Source of the DNA: RGIG5299 sp045542315
GTDB lineage: Bacteria; Bacillota; Clostridia; Oscillospirales; RGIG5299
DNA length: 28,598 nucleotides
Reading direction: 5' to 3'
Assembly (NCBI GenBank): GCA_045542315.1
Contig: JAZQKU010000076.1
Coordinates: forward strand, 1 to 28,598
The notes beneath the pieces were generated by a model that saw only the letters and a list, made by a program, of their open reading frames with translations, did not search any database and had not been told where the DNA came from. The position numbers and the translations under genes are program-made. Below, piece after piece: positions 6,392 to 14,429 of this stretch; position 1 is the stretch's first letter, and each line of letters begins with the position of its first letter.

Positions 6392-7501
6392 ATGGAAAAA
6401 ATCGAAGATGCAAGAAACGAGATCGCGGCCGTTGACCGCGAAATAGCAGAGCTTTTTATCCGCAGAATGAATGCGGTAAAAGAGGTTGCCGAATACAAAA
6501 AGGAGCGCGGCCTTCCCATTTTCGACGCCCCGCAGGAGGAGCGCGTTATTGCCCGCAACCTTCAGTATATTGAGGACGACTCCTTAAAGGGCTATTACCG
6601 CAGCTTTTTGCAATCGACCATGGATGTTTCAAAGCAGTATCAGCGCCGTCTTACCGAGGGCGAAAGAGTGGCTTATGCAGGCGTGGAGGGCGCCTTTGCT
6701 CACATTGCCGCCGCGCATATATTCCCCGATGCAGCCCTCCTTTCCTATCCCTCCTTCGACACCGCCTACGCCGCAGTTTTAAGCGGCGAATGCGACCTTG
6801 CCGTGTTGCCGCTCGAAAACAGCTATGCGGGCGAGGTAGGTCAGGTATTTGACCTTATTTTCAGCGGTTCTCTTCATATAAACGGACTTTACAATCTTCA
6901 TATAACTCAAAATCTCCTCGGCGTAAAGGGTGCAACCGTTTCGGACGTCAAAACCGTTGTCAGCCACCCGCAGGCGCTTGAGCAATGCGCACCCTATATA
7001 AAAGAGCACGGATTTACAACAGAAAATGCCGAAAACACCGCCAAAGCAGCAAAAAGAGTTGCCGACGCAGGCGACAAATCGGTTGCCTCCATAGCAAGCC
7101 TCGGTGCCGCAAGGCTTTACGGGCTTGAGGTGCTTGAAAGAAACGTTAACGAAAGCAAACAGAATACCACCCGCTTTGCGGTCTTTTCAAAGGTTGAAGG
7201 AAGACCCTCTCATAACGAAAACGGAAACACCTTCTTACTCTTTTTCACGGTAAATCACGTGGCGGGCGCTCTGGCAAAGGCAATTAACGTTATAGGAAAA
7301 TACGGCTTCAATATGAAGACCCTTAAGAGCCGTCCCATGAAGTCACTCCCCTTCCAATATTACTTCTACGTTGAGGCAGAGGGCGACGAGACTTCCGAAA
7401 ACGGCAAGAAAATGCTTGCGGAGCTTAAATCGCATTGTGAAATGCTCAAAATTGCGGGGCACTACTTTACCGCAAGCTCTTTTGAGATAGAGGAGGAATA
7501 A
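6392..7501 (+). CDS. pheA: Bifunctional chorismate mutase / prephenate dehydratase (P-protein)
   Basis: A 369-residue protein. Residues ~1-85 are an AroQ-type chorismate mutase helical domain (IEDARNEIAAVDREIAELFIRRMNAV...KKERGLPIFDAPQEERV), converting chorismate to prephenate. Residues ~90-275 are prephenate dehydratase (VAYAGVEGAFAHIAA; LPLENSYAGEV; SHPQALEQC; the catalytic-site motif NTTRFAVFSK), giving phenylpyruvate. Residues ~285-360 are an ACT domain (GALAKAINVIGKYGFNMKTLKSRP), the usual phenylalanine feedback site; the family ESRP reads KSRP here. AAAGGAGG precedes the ATG. aroB follows after 3 nt. It is the first aromatic gene in the operon and the only chorismate mutase in the window, so tyrA must draw its prephenate from this domain. 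Confidence 0.95.
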   Translation: MEKIEDARNEIAAVDREIAELFIRRMNAVKEVAEYKKERGLPIFDAPQEERVIARNLQYIEDDSLKGYYRSFLQSTMDVSKQYQRRLTEGERVAYAGVEGAFAHIAAAHIFPDAALLSYPSFDTAYAAVLSGECDLAVLPLENSYAGEVGQVFDLIFSGSLHINGLYNLHITQNLLGVKGATVSDVKTVVSHPQALEQCAPYIKEHGFTTENAENTAKAAKRVADAGDKSVASIASLGAARLYGLEVLERNVNESKQNTTRFAVFSKVEGRPSHNENGNTFLLFFTVNHVAGALAKAINVIGKYGFNMKTLKSRPMKSLPFQYYFYVEAEGDETSENGKKMLAELKSHCEMLKIAGHYFTASSFEIEEE

Positions 7502-7504
7502 ACG

Positions 7505-8524
7505 ATGATAATTCCCGTTTCGCTTAATGAAAGAAGCTACGACGTGGTTTTGGAGTCGGGCATTCTCAAAAAGGCAAACGAATTTATTGATCTTAACCGA
7601 AAGGTCCTTGTAGTTACCGATTCGGGAGTTCCGAAGGAATACGCCGAAACGGTTGCGGCTCTTTCCAAGGAAGGCTTCATTTTCACCGTGCCCAAGGGTG
7701 AGGAAAGCAAAAGCATTGAAAGCTTTAAGGATATCCTCTCGTTTATGCTCGAAAAGAGCTTTTCGAGAAAGGACTGTGTCGTCGCCGTCGGCGGCGGCGT
7801 TGTCGGCGACCTTGCAGGCTTTTGTGCCGCCTGCTATATGCGCGGTGTTGATTTTTACAACATACCCACCACAGTACTTTCAGAGATCGATTCCTCTGTC
7901 GGCGGAAAGACTGCAGTCAACCTTTCGGGAATAAAAAATCCCATCGGAGCATTTTATCAGCCCAAAAAGGTGCTTATTGATTTTGAAACGTTAAAAACCC
8001 TTCCAAAAAGGCAGATCTCAAACGGTCTTGCGGAAGGGCTTAAGATCGCCGCCACCTTCGATAAGGAGCTTTTTTCGCTTTTTGAAGAGAAAGACCCTCT
8101 TCTTTGCCTTCCGAGAATAATCGAAAGAGCCGTTTCTTTAAAGAGAGACGTCGTTGTAAAGGACGAGCGCGAAAGCGGACTCCGCAAGGTCTTGAATTTC
8201 GGTCACACCATCGGTCACGGAATAGAGAGCGCGGGAATGGAAGCGGGCCTTTACCACGGCGAATGCGTTTCCGTCGGCTTGGTTGCAATGACCGACGGAG
8301 AGGTCAGAGAAAGAATCAAGGCAGCACTTGAAAAGCTCGGCCTCCCCGTTTCGGTTTCTCTTTCTCCGAAAAGGATATACGAGGCGCTTTTACACGATAA
8401 AAAAGCAGAAAACGGCTTTATAGACGCCGTTTACGTTAAAGAAATAGGAAGCTTTGAAATAATCAAGACCGAGCCCGACGAGCTTTACCGTCGCATTTTA
8501 TCGGTCACGAAGGAGAGTGTGTGA
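7505..8524 (+). CDS. aroB: 3-dehydroquinate synthase
   Basis: A 339-residue cytosolic enzyme of shikimate step 2 (DAHP to 3-dehydroquinate; NAD+ and divalent metal). Diagnostic motifs are the NAD-binding GGGVVGDLAGFCAACYMRG, the loop IPTTVLSEIDSSVGGKTAVN, and the metal ligands in AEGLKIA (Glu), FGHTIGHGIE (His) and YHGECVSVG (His). Length is normal for bacterial AroB (about 340-370). GGAGGA ends the pheA reading frame and serves as its ribosome site. Its last bases overlap the aroC start, so translation is coupled. Confidence 0.96.
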   Translation: MIIPVSLNERSYDVVLESGILKKANEFIDLNRKVLVVTDSGVPKEYAETVAALSKEGFIFTVPKGEESKSIESFKDILSFMLEKSFSRKDCVVAVGGGVVGDLAGFCAACYMRGVDFYNIPTTVLSEIDSSVGGKTAVNLSGIKNPIGAFYQPKKVLIDFETLKTLPKRQISNGLAEGLKIAATFDKELFSLFEEKDPLLCLPRIIERAVSLKRDVVVKDERESGLRKVLNFGHTIGHGIESAGMEAGLYHGECVSVGLVAMTDGEVRERIKAALEKLGLPVSVSLSPKRIYEALLHDKKAENGFIDAVYVKEIGSFEIIKTEPDELYRRILSVTKESV

Positions 8525-9621
8525 AAATGAAAAACAGCTTCGGAGAAAGCGTTTCCGTCACCCTTTTCGGTGAAAGCCACGGCACCGAGATAGGCGCCGT
8601 TTTAGACGGTCTTGCCCCCGGCATTCCCGTTGACACCGATTTTATTTCATCACAGCTTTCCCTTCGCCGTCCGTTCGGAAGGATATCCACCGCAAGAAGA
8701 GAAGAGGACGAATTCCGTATCGTAAGCGGCGTTTTCGAGGGAAAGACCACCGGCACGCCGATTGCGATAATTATTAAAAATTCCGACACCAAAAGCAAGG
8801 ATTACTCAAAAACGCGCTTTCTGGTCCGTCCCGGACACGCCGATTACACCGCTTTTTGCAAATATCACGGCTTTGAGGATTACAGAGGCGGCGGTCATCA
8901 GAGCGGAAGACTCACCGCACCGTTGGTGGCGGCAGGCGCCATTTGCATTGCGGCGTTAAGAGAAAAGGGCATTTTTATCGGAAGCCATATTTCACGCCTT
9001 TTTGGAATTTCCGACAGAGGCTTTGGCGACCTTGAAAGCGATATCGACCTCTTAAACAAAAAGGCCTTTGCGGTGCTTGACCCCGAAAAGGAGTCTGAAA
9101 TGCTTACGGCGGCAGAAAAGGCCGCTTCGGAGGGCGACAGCGTTGGCGGAATTCTGGAAACCGCGGTTTTGGGGCTTCCCGCAGGAGTCGGCGAGCCGTG
9201 GTTTGACAGCGTTGAGGGCCTTATTTCCCACGCGCTTTTCTCAATTCCCGCAGTAAAGGGAATCGATTTCGGCGCCGCCTTCGACAACGCCGACCTCAAG
9301 GGCAGTGAATATAACGACCCGTTTGTCTTTGAAGACGGCAAAATAATCACCAAAACCAACCATAACGGCGGCATAAACGGCGGCATAACCAACGGAATGC
9401 CCCTTCTTTTCCGTCTTATGATAAAGCCCACCCCGTCGATTTACAAAACGCAGGAAACGGTTGACCTTTCTTCAAACGAAAACGTTTCCCTTTCTATAGA
9501 GGGCAGACACGATCCCGTAATAATCCACCGTGCAAGAGTGGTTGCCGACAGTGTAACCGCCATCACCCTTTGCGACCTTCTTGCAAGGCGCTACGGTACC
9601 GATTGGCTCGGAGGAAAGTGA
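8521..9621 (+). CDS. aroC: Chorismate synthase
   Basis: A 366-residue enzyme of shikimate step 7 (EPSP to chorismate, needing reduced FMN). It shows the GESHG motif near residue 18, the signature RPGHADYTAF...GFEDYRGGGHQSGR around residues 100-125, NGGINGGITNGMP, and GRHDP near the C terminus. The start is taken as GTG 8521, 5 nt after AGGAG and overlapping the aroB TGA by 4 nt (GTGA). An ATG two codons on (8527) is an alternative with longer spacing; the choice changes only two residues. The stop TGA shares its A with the aroE/K start codon. Confidence 0.95.
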   Translation: MKMKNSFGESVSVTLFGESHGTEIGAVLDGLAPGIPVDTDFISSQLSLRRPFGRISTARREEDEFRIVSGVFEGKTTGTPIAIIIKNSDTKSKDYSKTRFLVRPGHADYTAFCKYHGFEDYRGGGHQSGRLTAPLVAAGAICIAALREKGIFIGSHISRLFGISDRGFGDLESDIDLLNKKAFAVLDPEKESEMLTAAEKAASEGDSVGGILETAVLGLPAGVGEPWFDSVEGLISHALFSIPAVKGIDFGAAFDNADLKGSEYNDPFVFEDGKIITKTNHNGGINGGITNGMPLLFRLMIKPTPSIYKTQETVDLSSNENVSLSIEGRHDPVIIHRARVVADSVTAITLCDLLARRYGTDWLGGK

Positions 9622-10853
9622 TGGAATACGGTCTTATAGGCAAAAAGCTTTCTCACAGCTTTTCAAAGGAAATCCATTCCGAATTTGCCCTTTATTCCTA
9701 TGATATAGTTGAGATTTCGCCCGAATCGCTTGACGGTTTTATGAATAAGAGGGATTTTCTCGGAATAAACGTAACCGTTCCGTATAAGGAGTCGGTCATT
9801 CCCTACCTTCACGAAATAAGCGACGAGGCAAAAAGAATAGGCGCCGTAAACACGGTTTTAAATAAAAACGGTCTTCTTTACGGATATAACACCGATTATT
9901 ACGGCTTGAAATCGTTGATTTTAAAAAACGGCTTTGAGATTGCGGGAAAAAAAGCCCTTATTTTGGGAAGCGGCGGCACCTCGAAAACCGCTCACGCCGT
10001 TTTGGAGGATCTGGGCGCCGCCGAAATAATAACGGTAAGCCGCGCCGAAAAGGAAGGCGCCGTAAGCTATGAAACGGCTTTATCGCGCCACCTTGACGCC
10101 GATTTCATTTTAAACGCCACTCCCGTCGGAATGTTCCCCGCCACCGACGCTTCTCCCATACCGTTGGAGCCTTTCAAAAAGCTTTCGGGCGTTATCGACG
10201 TAATTTACAATCCTCTTTCCACAAGGCTTCTTTCGGAGGCAAAAGAGAAAGGAATAAAGGCCGTAAACGGTCTTTATATGCTCGTTTCTCAGGCCGTAAA
10301 GGCCGCAGAGCTTTTCACGGGGAAGGAGATTGCCGATGAAACGGCAGATGCCGTTTGGCATAAGCTTCTTCTTTCAAAGCAAAACACCGTTTTGATAGGA
10401 ATGCCCTCCTCGGGGAAGTCCACCGTCGGTGCGGTGCTTGCCAAGCTGCTTTCCAAAAAGCTTACCGACACCGATGCGGCAATCGTTAAAAAGGCGGGTG
10501 CTTCAATTCCCGAAATCTTCTCCCGCTTCGGAGAGGAAAGGTTCAGGGATATCGAGGCAGAGGTAATAAAAGAGGTCTCTCTTTCAGAGGGCGCCGTAAT
10601 CGCAACGGGCGGCGGCGTTATAAAAAGAGAGGAAAATGTTTTGAATCTGAAGAAAAACGGCAAGGTATTTTTCATAAACAGAAGCCCGGACAGGCTTATT
10701 ACCACCGATGACCGTCCCCTTTCAAACGACAGAGAAAAGCTTGAAAAGCTTTTTAATGAGCGCTACCCCTTATATTTAAAAGCCGCGGACCACACCGTTT
10801 CGGGCGATCTTTCACCCGAAGAAATCGCCCGCGAAATAATGAGGTTATTATAA
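9621..10853 (+). CDS. aroE/aroK: Fused shikimate dehydrogenase - shikimate kinase
   Basis: A single 410-residue frame joins two enzymes. Residues 1-~250 are AroE: shikimate-binding SHS (11-13), catalytic Lys in VPYK (56), Asp in NTD (92), NADP loop GSGGTSKTA (from 116), NATPVGM, and the closing VNGLYMLVSQAVKAAELFTG. Residues ~254-410 are AroK: P-loop GMPSSGKST (260-268), TDTD (282-285), ERFRD with Arg309, GGG (330-332), lid DDRPL (363-367) and RYPLY with Arg381. All key residues of both halves are present, so both activities (3-dehydroshikimate to shikimate to shikimate 3-phosphate) are expected. There is no long linker. The start ATG overlaps the aroC stop (TGATG); the frame extends upstream to 9570 but that part overlaps aroC. 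Confidence 0.95.
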   Translation: MEYGLIGKKLSHSFSKEIHSEFALYSYDIVEISPESLDGFMNKRDFLGINVTVPYKESVIPYLHEISDEAKRIGAVNTVLNKNGLLYGYNTDYYGLKSLILKNGFEIAGKKALILGSGGTSKTAHAVLEDLGAAEIITVSRAEKEGAVSYETALSRHLDADFILNATPVGMFPATDASPIPLEPFKKLSGVIDVIYNPLSTRLLSEAKEKGIKAVNGLYMLVSQAVKAAELFTGKEIADETADAVWHKLLLSKQNTVLIGMPSSGKSTVGAVLAKLLSKKLTDTDAAIVKKAGASIPEIFSRFGEERFRDIEAEVIKEVSLSEGAVIATGGGVIKREENVLNLKKNGKVFFINRSPDRLITTDDRPLSNDREKLEKLFNERYPLYLKAADHTVSGDLSPEEIAREIMRLL

Positions 10854-11290
10854 TGAAAATCAAGGTTATTAACGGCCCGAATATAAATATGCTCGGAATA
10901 AGAGAGCCCTCTCTCTACGGAAGCGAAAGCTACGAGGCAGTTGTAACGCTCGTTTCCGATTATGCCAAAAAGGAAGGCGTTGAGGTTTCCTTTTATCAGT
11001 CAAACCACGAGGGCGACCTTGTTGATGCCATTCAGGATTGCTACGGGCGCTTCGACGGCATTATTATAAACCCCGCCGCCTACACCCACACCAGCATCGC
11101 CATTCTCGACGCACTGAAGGCAGTGGGGCTGCCTGCGGTAGAGGTGCACATCTCAAAGGTCGAGGAGCGCGAGGATTTCAGGCAGATAAGCTTCGTGCGC
11201 TCTGCCTGCGTTAAAACCGTAACCGGTAAAGGCATTGCGGGTTACGTGGAAGCAATGGAATTTCTCTTAAAAGAGGTCTTGAAGAAATGA
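10853..11290 (+). CDS. aroQ: Type II 3-dehydroquinate dehydratase
   Basis: A 145-residue enzyme of shikimate step 3 (3-dehydroquinate to 3-dehydroshikimate), usually a dodecamer. It has the type II hallmarks INGPNINMLGIREPSLYG with the catalytic loop Tyr, the YQSNHEGDLVDAI segment, INPAAYTHTSIAILDAL and VEVHISKVEEREDFR. It is unrelated to type I AroD. Its ATG shares one base with the aroE/K stop (TAATG), and its stop overlaps the aroA start (ATGA). The name aroQ here refers to the dehydratase, not the AroQ-fold chorismate mutase found in pheA. Confidence 0.96.
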   Translation: MKIKVINGPNINMLGIREPSLYGSESYEAVVTLVSDYAKKEGVEVSFYQSNHEGDLVDAIQDCYGRFDGIIINPAAYTHTSIAILDALKAVGLPAVEVHISKVEEREDFRQISFVRSACVKTVTGKGIAGYVEAMEFLLKEVLKK

Positions 11291-12504
11291 CTGTTACCAT
11301 AAAGCCCTCCGCGGCAAGAGGAGAGGTCACCGCTCCGCCCTCAAAAAGCATGGCGCACCGCCTTCTTATCGCGGCAGGTCTTTCAAACGGAATAAGCGTA
11401 ATAAAGGGCATCGCCCCCTCGAAGGACGTTTTGGCAACCATAGGCTGTCTTCGTGCGCTCGGCGCCGAAATAACGCTCGAATCAGACGTTGCCACCGTTA
11501 AGGGGCTTGACGCAAGCGCCGTAAAAAACGGCGCCGTGCTTGACTGCAACGAATGCGGTTCCACCCTTCGTTTTTTTATTCCCATTGTGCTTGCTCTCGG
11601 CGTTGAGGCAACCTTTGTGGGAAGTGAAAGGCTTTTTGCCCGTCCGCTTTCGGTTTACAGGGAGCTTTGCGAAAACGAGGGTTTTACCTTTTTGCTTTCA
11701 TCAGGCTCGCTTTTTGTTTCGGGAAAACTTAAGGCAAAGAAATATTCGGTAATGGGCAACCTTTCAAGCCAGTTTATAAGCGGACTTATCTTTGCGCTTT
11801 CCCTCCTTCGTAAAGAAAGCGTTATTGAGGTAATTCCTCCCGTGGAAAGCCGCTCTTATATTGATATGACCGTTTCCGCCGTTAAAAATTTCGGCGTTTT
11901 TATTGAAGAATCTCCGAAAAACACCTTTTTAATTCGGGGTAACGGCTACCGTGCCGCAAGCAGAGAGGTCGAGGGCGACTATTCAAACGCCGCATTTCTT
12001 GAGGCTCTTAATCTCGCGGGCGGTAACGTTACCGTGACGGGTCTTTCCGAAAGCAGTCTTCAGGGCGACAGAGTATATAACGAATATTTCAACCGCTTGA
12101 AAAACGGCGGCGGCATTATTGATATTTCAAACTGTCCCGATCTCGGTCCCGTGCTTTTTGCGGCTGCGGCACTTTTGAAGGGCGGCAAATTTACAGGCAC
12201 CTCGCGCCTTAAAATCAAGGAAAGCGACAGAGCCGAGGCAATGAAGGCAGAGCTTTCAAAGCTCGGTGTGAAAACGGAGGTTTTTGAAAATTCGGTAACT
12301 GTTTATCCCTCCGCTTTGGTATCTCCGTCAGAGCCGCTTTGCTCTCACAACGACCACCGTATCGCAATGGCGCTTTCGGTGCTTTTAACGGTAACCGGCG
12401 GCACCCTTACCGGCGCCGAATCGGTTTCAAAATCCTTTCCCGACTTTTTTGAAATATTGAAGTCGCTTAATATCGAGGTCTTTTACAATGAAATGGATAA
12501 CTGA
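11287..12504 (+). CDS. aroA: 3-phosphoshikimate 1-carboxyvinyltransferase (EPSP synthase)
   Basis: A 405-residue enzyme of shikimate step 6 (shikimate 3-phosphate plus PEP to EPSP). Visible motifs are APPSKSMAHRLLIAAGLS near the N terminus (shikimate phosphate binding), DCNECGSTLRFFIPI at the position of the NAGTxxRP motif of E. coli-type enzymes, LKIKESDRAEAM, and SHNDHRIAMAL. The residue after the motif arginine is Phe rather than Pro. Length is slightly short for the family (about 427 in E. coli). The start overlaps the aroQ stop by 4 nt, and the 3' end overlaps tyrA by 17 nt, an unusually long overlap for this operon. Confidence 0.95.
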   Translation: MTVTIKPSAARGEVTAPPSKSMAHRLLIAAGLSNGISVIKGIAPSKDVLATIGCLRALGAEITLESDVATVKGLDASAVKNGAVLDCNECGSTLRFFIPIVLALGVEATFVGSERLFARPLSVYRELCENEGFTFLLSSGSLFVSGKLKAKKYSVMGNLSSQFISGLIFALSLLRKESVIEVIPPVESRSYIDMTVSAVKNFGVFIEESPKNTFLIRGNGYRAASREVEGDYSNAAFLEALNLAGGNVTVTGLSESSLQGDRVYNEYFNRLKNGGGIIDISNCPDLGPVLFAAAALLKGGKFTGTSRLKIKESDRAEAMKAELSKLGVKTEVFENSVTVYPSALVSPSEPLCSHNDHRIAMALSVLLTVTGGTLTGAESVSKSFPDFFEILKSLNIEVFYNEMDN

Positions 12505-13357
12505 CAGTAAAATAGCAATAGTCGGCCTTGGCCTTATGGGCGGAAGCTATGCAAGAGCGTTAAAAAGGCTCGGTTTTTCGGTTGTTGCTATCGACAAAAA
12601 CCAAGGCGCGATAGATTTTGCAGTTAAAAACGGATTTATCGACTGCGGCTCGGTAACGCCCGACGCCGCTCTTTTGGGAGAAGCGGACGCGGTAATTTTT
12701 GCACTTTATCCCGCCGTTTTCAAGGAATGGATAGAGAAAAACCAATCGCTTTTTAAAAGCGGAGCTTATATCACCGACGTTACGGGCGTAAAAGGCTCGG
12801 TGGTTTACGACGTTCAGGCGCTCCTTCGCTCCGACGTTGAATATATCGCGGCGCACCCAATGGCAGGTAAAGAGGTTTACGGTGTTGAAAACAGCGACGA
12901 TTCCATTTTCAAGGGAGCGAACTACATCATCACCCCCACCGAAAAAAACACAAGGGAAGCAATAAAATGGTGCGAAAGCCTCGGAAGAATTCTCGGCTTT
13001 GCACGTATTTCGGTGCTCTCTCCCGAGGAGCACGACGAAATGATAGGCTTCGTTTCCCAGCTCACCCACTGCATTGCCGTTGCGCTTATGACCTGCAACG
13101 ATAACAAGGAGCTTGTGAATTACACGGGCGACTCCTTCAGGGACCTTACCCGAATTGCAAGAATAAACGAGAATATGTGGAGCGAGCTTTTCTTGCTCAA
13201 TAAGGAAAACCTTATTGCCGAAATGGATTGCTTCTCAAAGGAATTCGATTCCATTCGCAATATGCTCGCATGCGACGATATTGAAGGCTTAAAAGAAAAA
13301 ATGCGCCTTTCAACAGAAAGACGCGCATATTTCGATAAGCCGAAGGAAAGGAAATGA
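12488..13357 (+). CDS. tyrA: Prephenate dehydrogenase
   Basis: A 289-residue oxidoreductase giving 4-hydroxyphenylpyruvate from prephenate. The N-terminal Rossmann fold has IAIVGLGLMGGSYARALKRLG, followed by AVIFALYP, TDVTGVKG, and the substrate-site motif HPMAGKEVYGVENSD...F. The helical dimerisation domain contains EEHDEMIGFVSQLTHCIAVAL and GDSFRDLTRIA. It lacks both a chorismate mutase domain and a C-terminal ACT domain, so tyrosine control, if any, must act differently. The start codon lies inside aroA. The stop is 6 nt before the DAHP synthase start. Confidence 0.94.
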   Translation: MKWITDSKIAIVGLGLMGGSYARALKRLGFSVVAIDKNQGAIDFAVKNGFIDCGSVTPDAALLGEADAVIFALYPAVFKEWIEKNQSLFKSGAYITDVTGVKGSVVYDVQALLRSDVEYIAAHPMAGKEVYGVENSDDSIFKGANYIITPTEKNTREAIKWCESLGRILGFARISVLSPEEHDEMIGFVSQLTHCIAVALMTCNDNKELVNYTGDSFRDLTRIARINENMWSELFLLNKENLIAEMDCFSKEFDSIRNMLACDDIEGLKEKMRLSTERRAYFDKPKERK

Positions 13358-13363
13358 TTTAAT

Positions 13364-14392
13364 ATGAATATGGATTTCACAAGAAAGCTCGCAATCCCCA
13401 TGGAGATAAAGGAAATGTATCCTTTAACTCACTCCATGGAAGCTATTATCAGCCACCGCGACACCGAGCTTAAGAATATATTTTCGGGCAAGGATGACCG
13501 TCTTATTTTAATAATCGGCCCCTGCTCCGCAGATCACGAGGAAAGCGTGCTTGACTATATTTCAAGGCTTGCCGCCATAAACGAAAGGGTAAAGGAAAAG
13601 CTTTTCATCGTCCCCCGCATCTACACCAATAAGCCCCGCACCAACGGCGAGGGTTACAAGGGACTTTTGCATCAGCCCGACCCCAACGATAAGCCCGACA
13701 TGGCAAAGGGCATAATCGCAACGAGAAGCCTTCATATGAAGGCTGTTTCGGAAACGGGTCTTTCATGTGCCGACGAAATGCTTTACCCCGAAAACTACAA
13801 ATATCTCGATGACCTTTTGGCCTACGTTTCGGTTGGCGCGCGCTCGGTTGAGGACCAGCAGCACCGTCTTACCGCAAGCGGAATAGAGGTCCCCGTTGGT
13901 ATGAAAAACCCCACCAGCGGCGACTATTCGGTTATGATGAACGCAATTTTCACCGCACAGCACAGTCACACCTTTATCTACCGCGGCTGGGAAGCCCACT
14001 CCTACGGCAACCCCTTTGCTCACGCGATACTTCGCGGCCACGTAAACAAGCACGGCAGACCTCTTCCGAACTACCACTATGAGGACCTTGTCCGCTTGCT
14101 TGAATTCTACTCGGAGTATAATCTTGAAAACCCTGCCGTCATAATCGACACCAACCACTCAAATTCGGGCAAAAATCCCTTTGAGCAGCCGAGAATTATA
14201 AAGGAGGTCCTTGCATCCTGCCGTTGGAATAACGACGTCAAAAGGCTTGTAAAGGGCTTTATGATAGAAAGCTACATCGAGGACGGAGCCCAGAAGATAA
14301 ACGAGGGCTGCTACGGAAAGTCTATCACCGATCCTTGCCTCGGCTGGGAAAAGACAGAACGCCTTATTCTCGATATCGCAGAAAGCCTGTAA
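13364..14392 (+). CDS. Class I 3-deoxy-7-phosphoheptulonate (DAHP) synthase
   Basis: A 342-residue enzyme of the first shikimate step (PEP plus erythrose 4-phosphate). It shows the type I-alpha (AroF/G/H-like) pattern: LILIIGPCSADHEESVLDYI, the KPRT motif in IYTNKPRTNGEGYKGLL, ARSVEDQQHR, VPVGMKNPTSGDYSVMMNA, IDTNHSNSGKNP and GFMIESYIEDGAQ. Length matches E. coli AroG (about 350). The two Met codons at 13364 and 13370 are both possible starts; AAGGAAAGGAAA lies upstream. The feedback specificity (Phe, Tyr or Trp) cannot be read with confidence, so no letter is assigned. It is the last gene before a terminator, although it catalyses the committed step. Confidence 0.94.
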   Translation: MNMDFTRKLAIPMEIKEMYPLTHSMEAIISHRDTELKNIFSGKDDRLILIIGPCSADHEESVLDYISRLAAINERVKEKLFIVPRIYTNKPRTNGEGYKGLLHQPDPNDKPDMAKGIIATRSLHMKAVSETGLSCADEMLYPENYKYLDDLLAYVSVGARSVEDQQHRLTASGIEVPVGMKNPTSGDYSVMMNAIFTAQHSHTFIYRGWEAHSYGNPFAHAILRGHVNKHGRPLPNYHYEDLVRLLEFYSEYNLENPAVIIDTNHSNSGKNPFEQPRIIKEVLASCRWNNDVKRLVKGFMIESYIEDGAQKINEGCYGKSITDPCLGWEKTERLILDIAESL

Positions 14393-14400
14393 AAACAATA

Positions 14401-14427
14401 AAGACCGCGATCGTCGCGGTCTTTTAT
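14401..14427. terminator. Bidirectional terminator between convergent operons
   Basis: A perfect 10-bp stem AAGACCGCGA (14401-14410) / TCGCGGTCTT (14414-14423) with a 3-nt loop and T-rich flanks on both strands. It ends the aromatic operon (plus) and the Dabb-beta-helix-RACo-like operon (minus). Confidence 0.9.
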
Positions 14428-14429
14428 TT

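Noticed and set aside
9570..9620. Earlier start for the AroE-AroK fusion at ATG 9570
   Set aside because: It lies inside aroC and would add 17 residues unlike any AroE; ATG 9621 gives the canonical MEYGLIGKKLSHS start.
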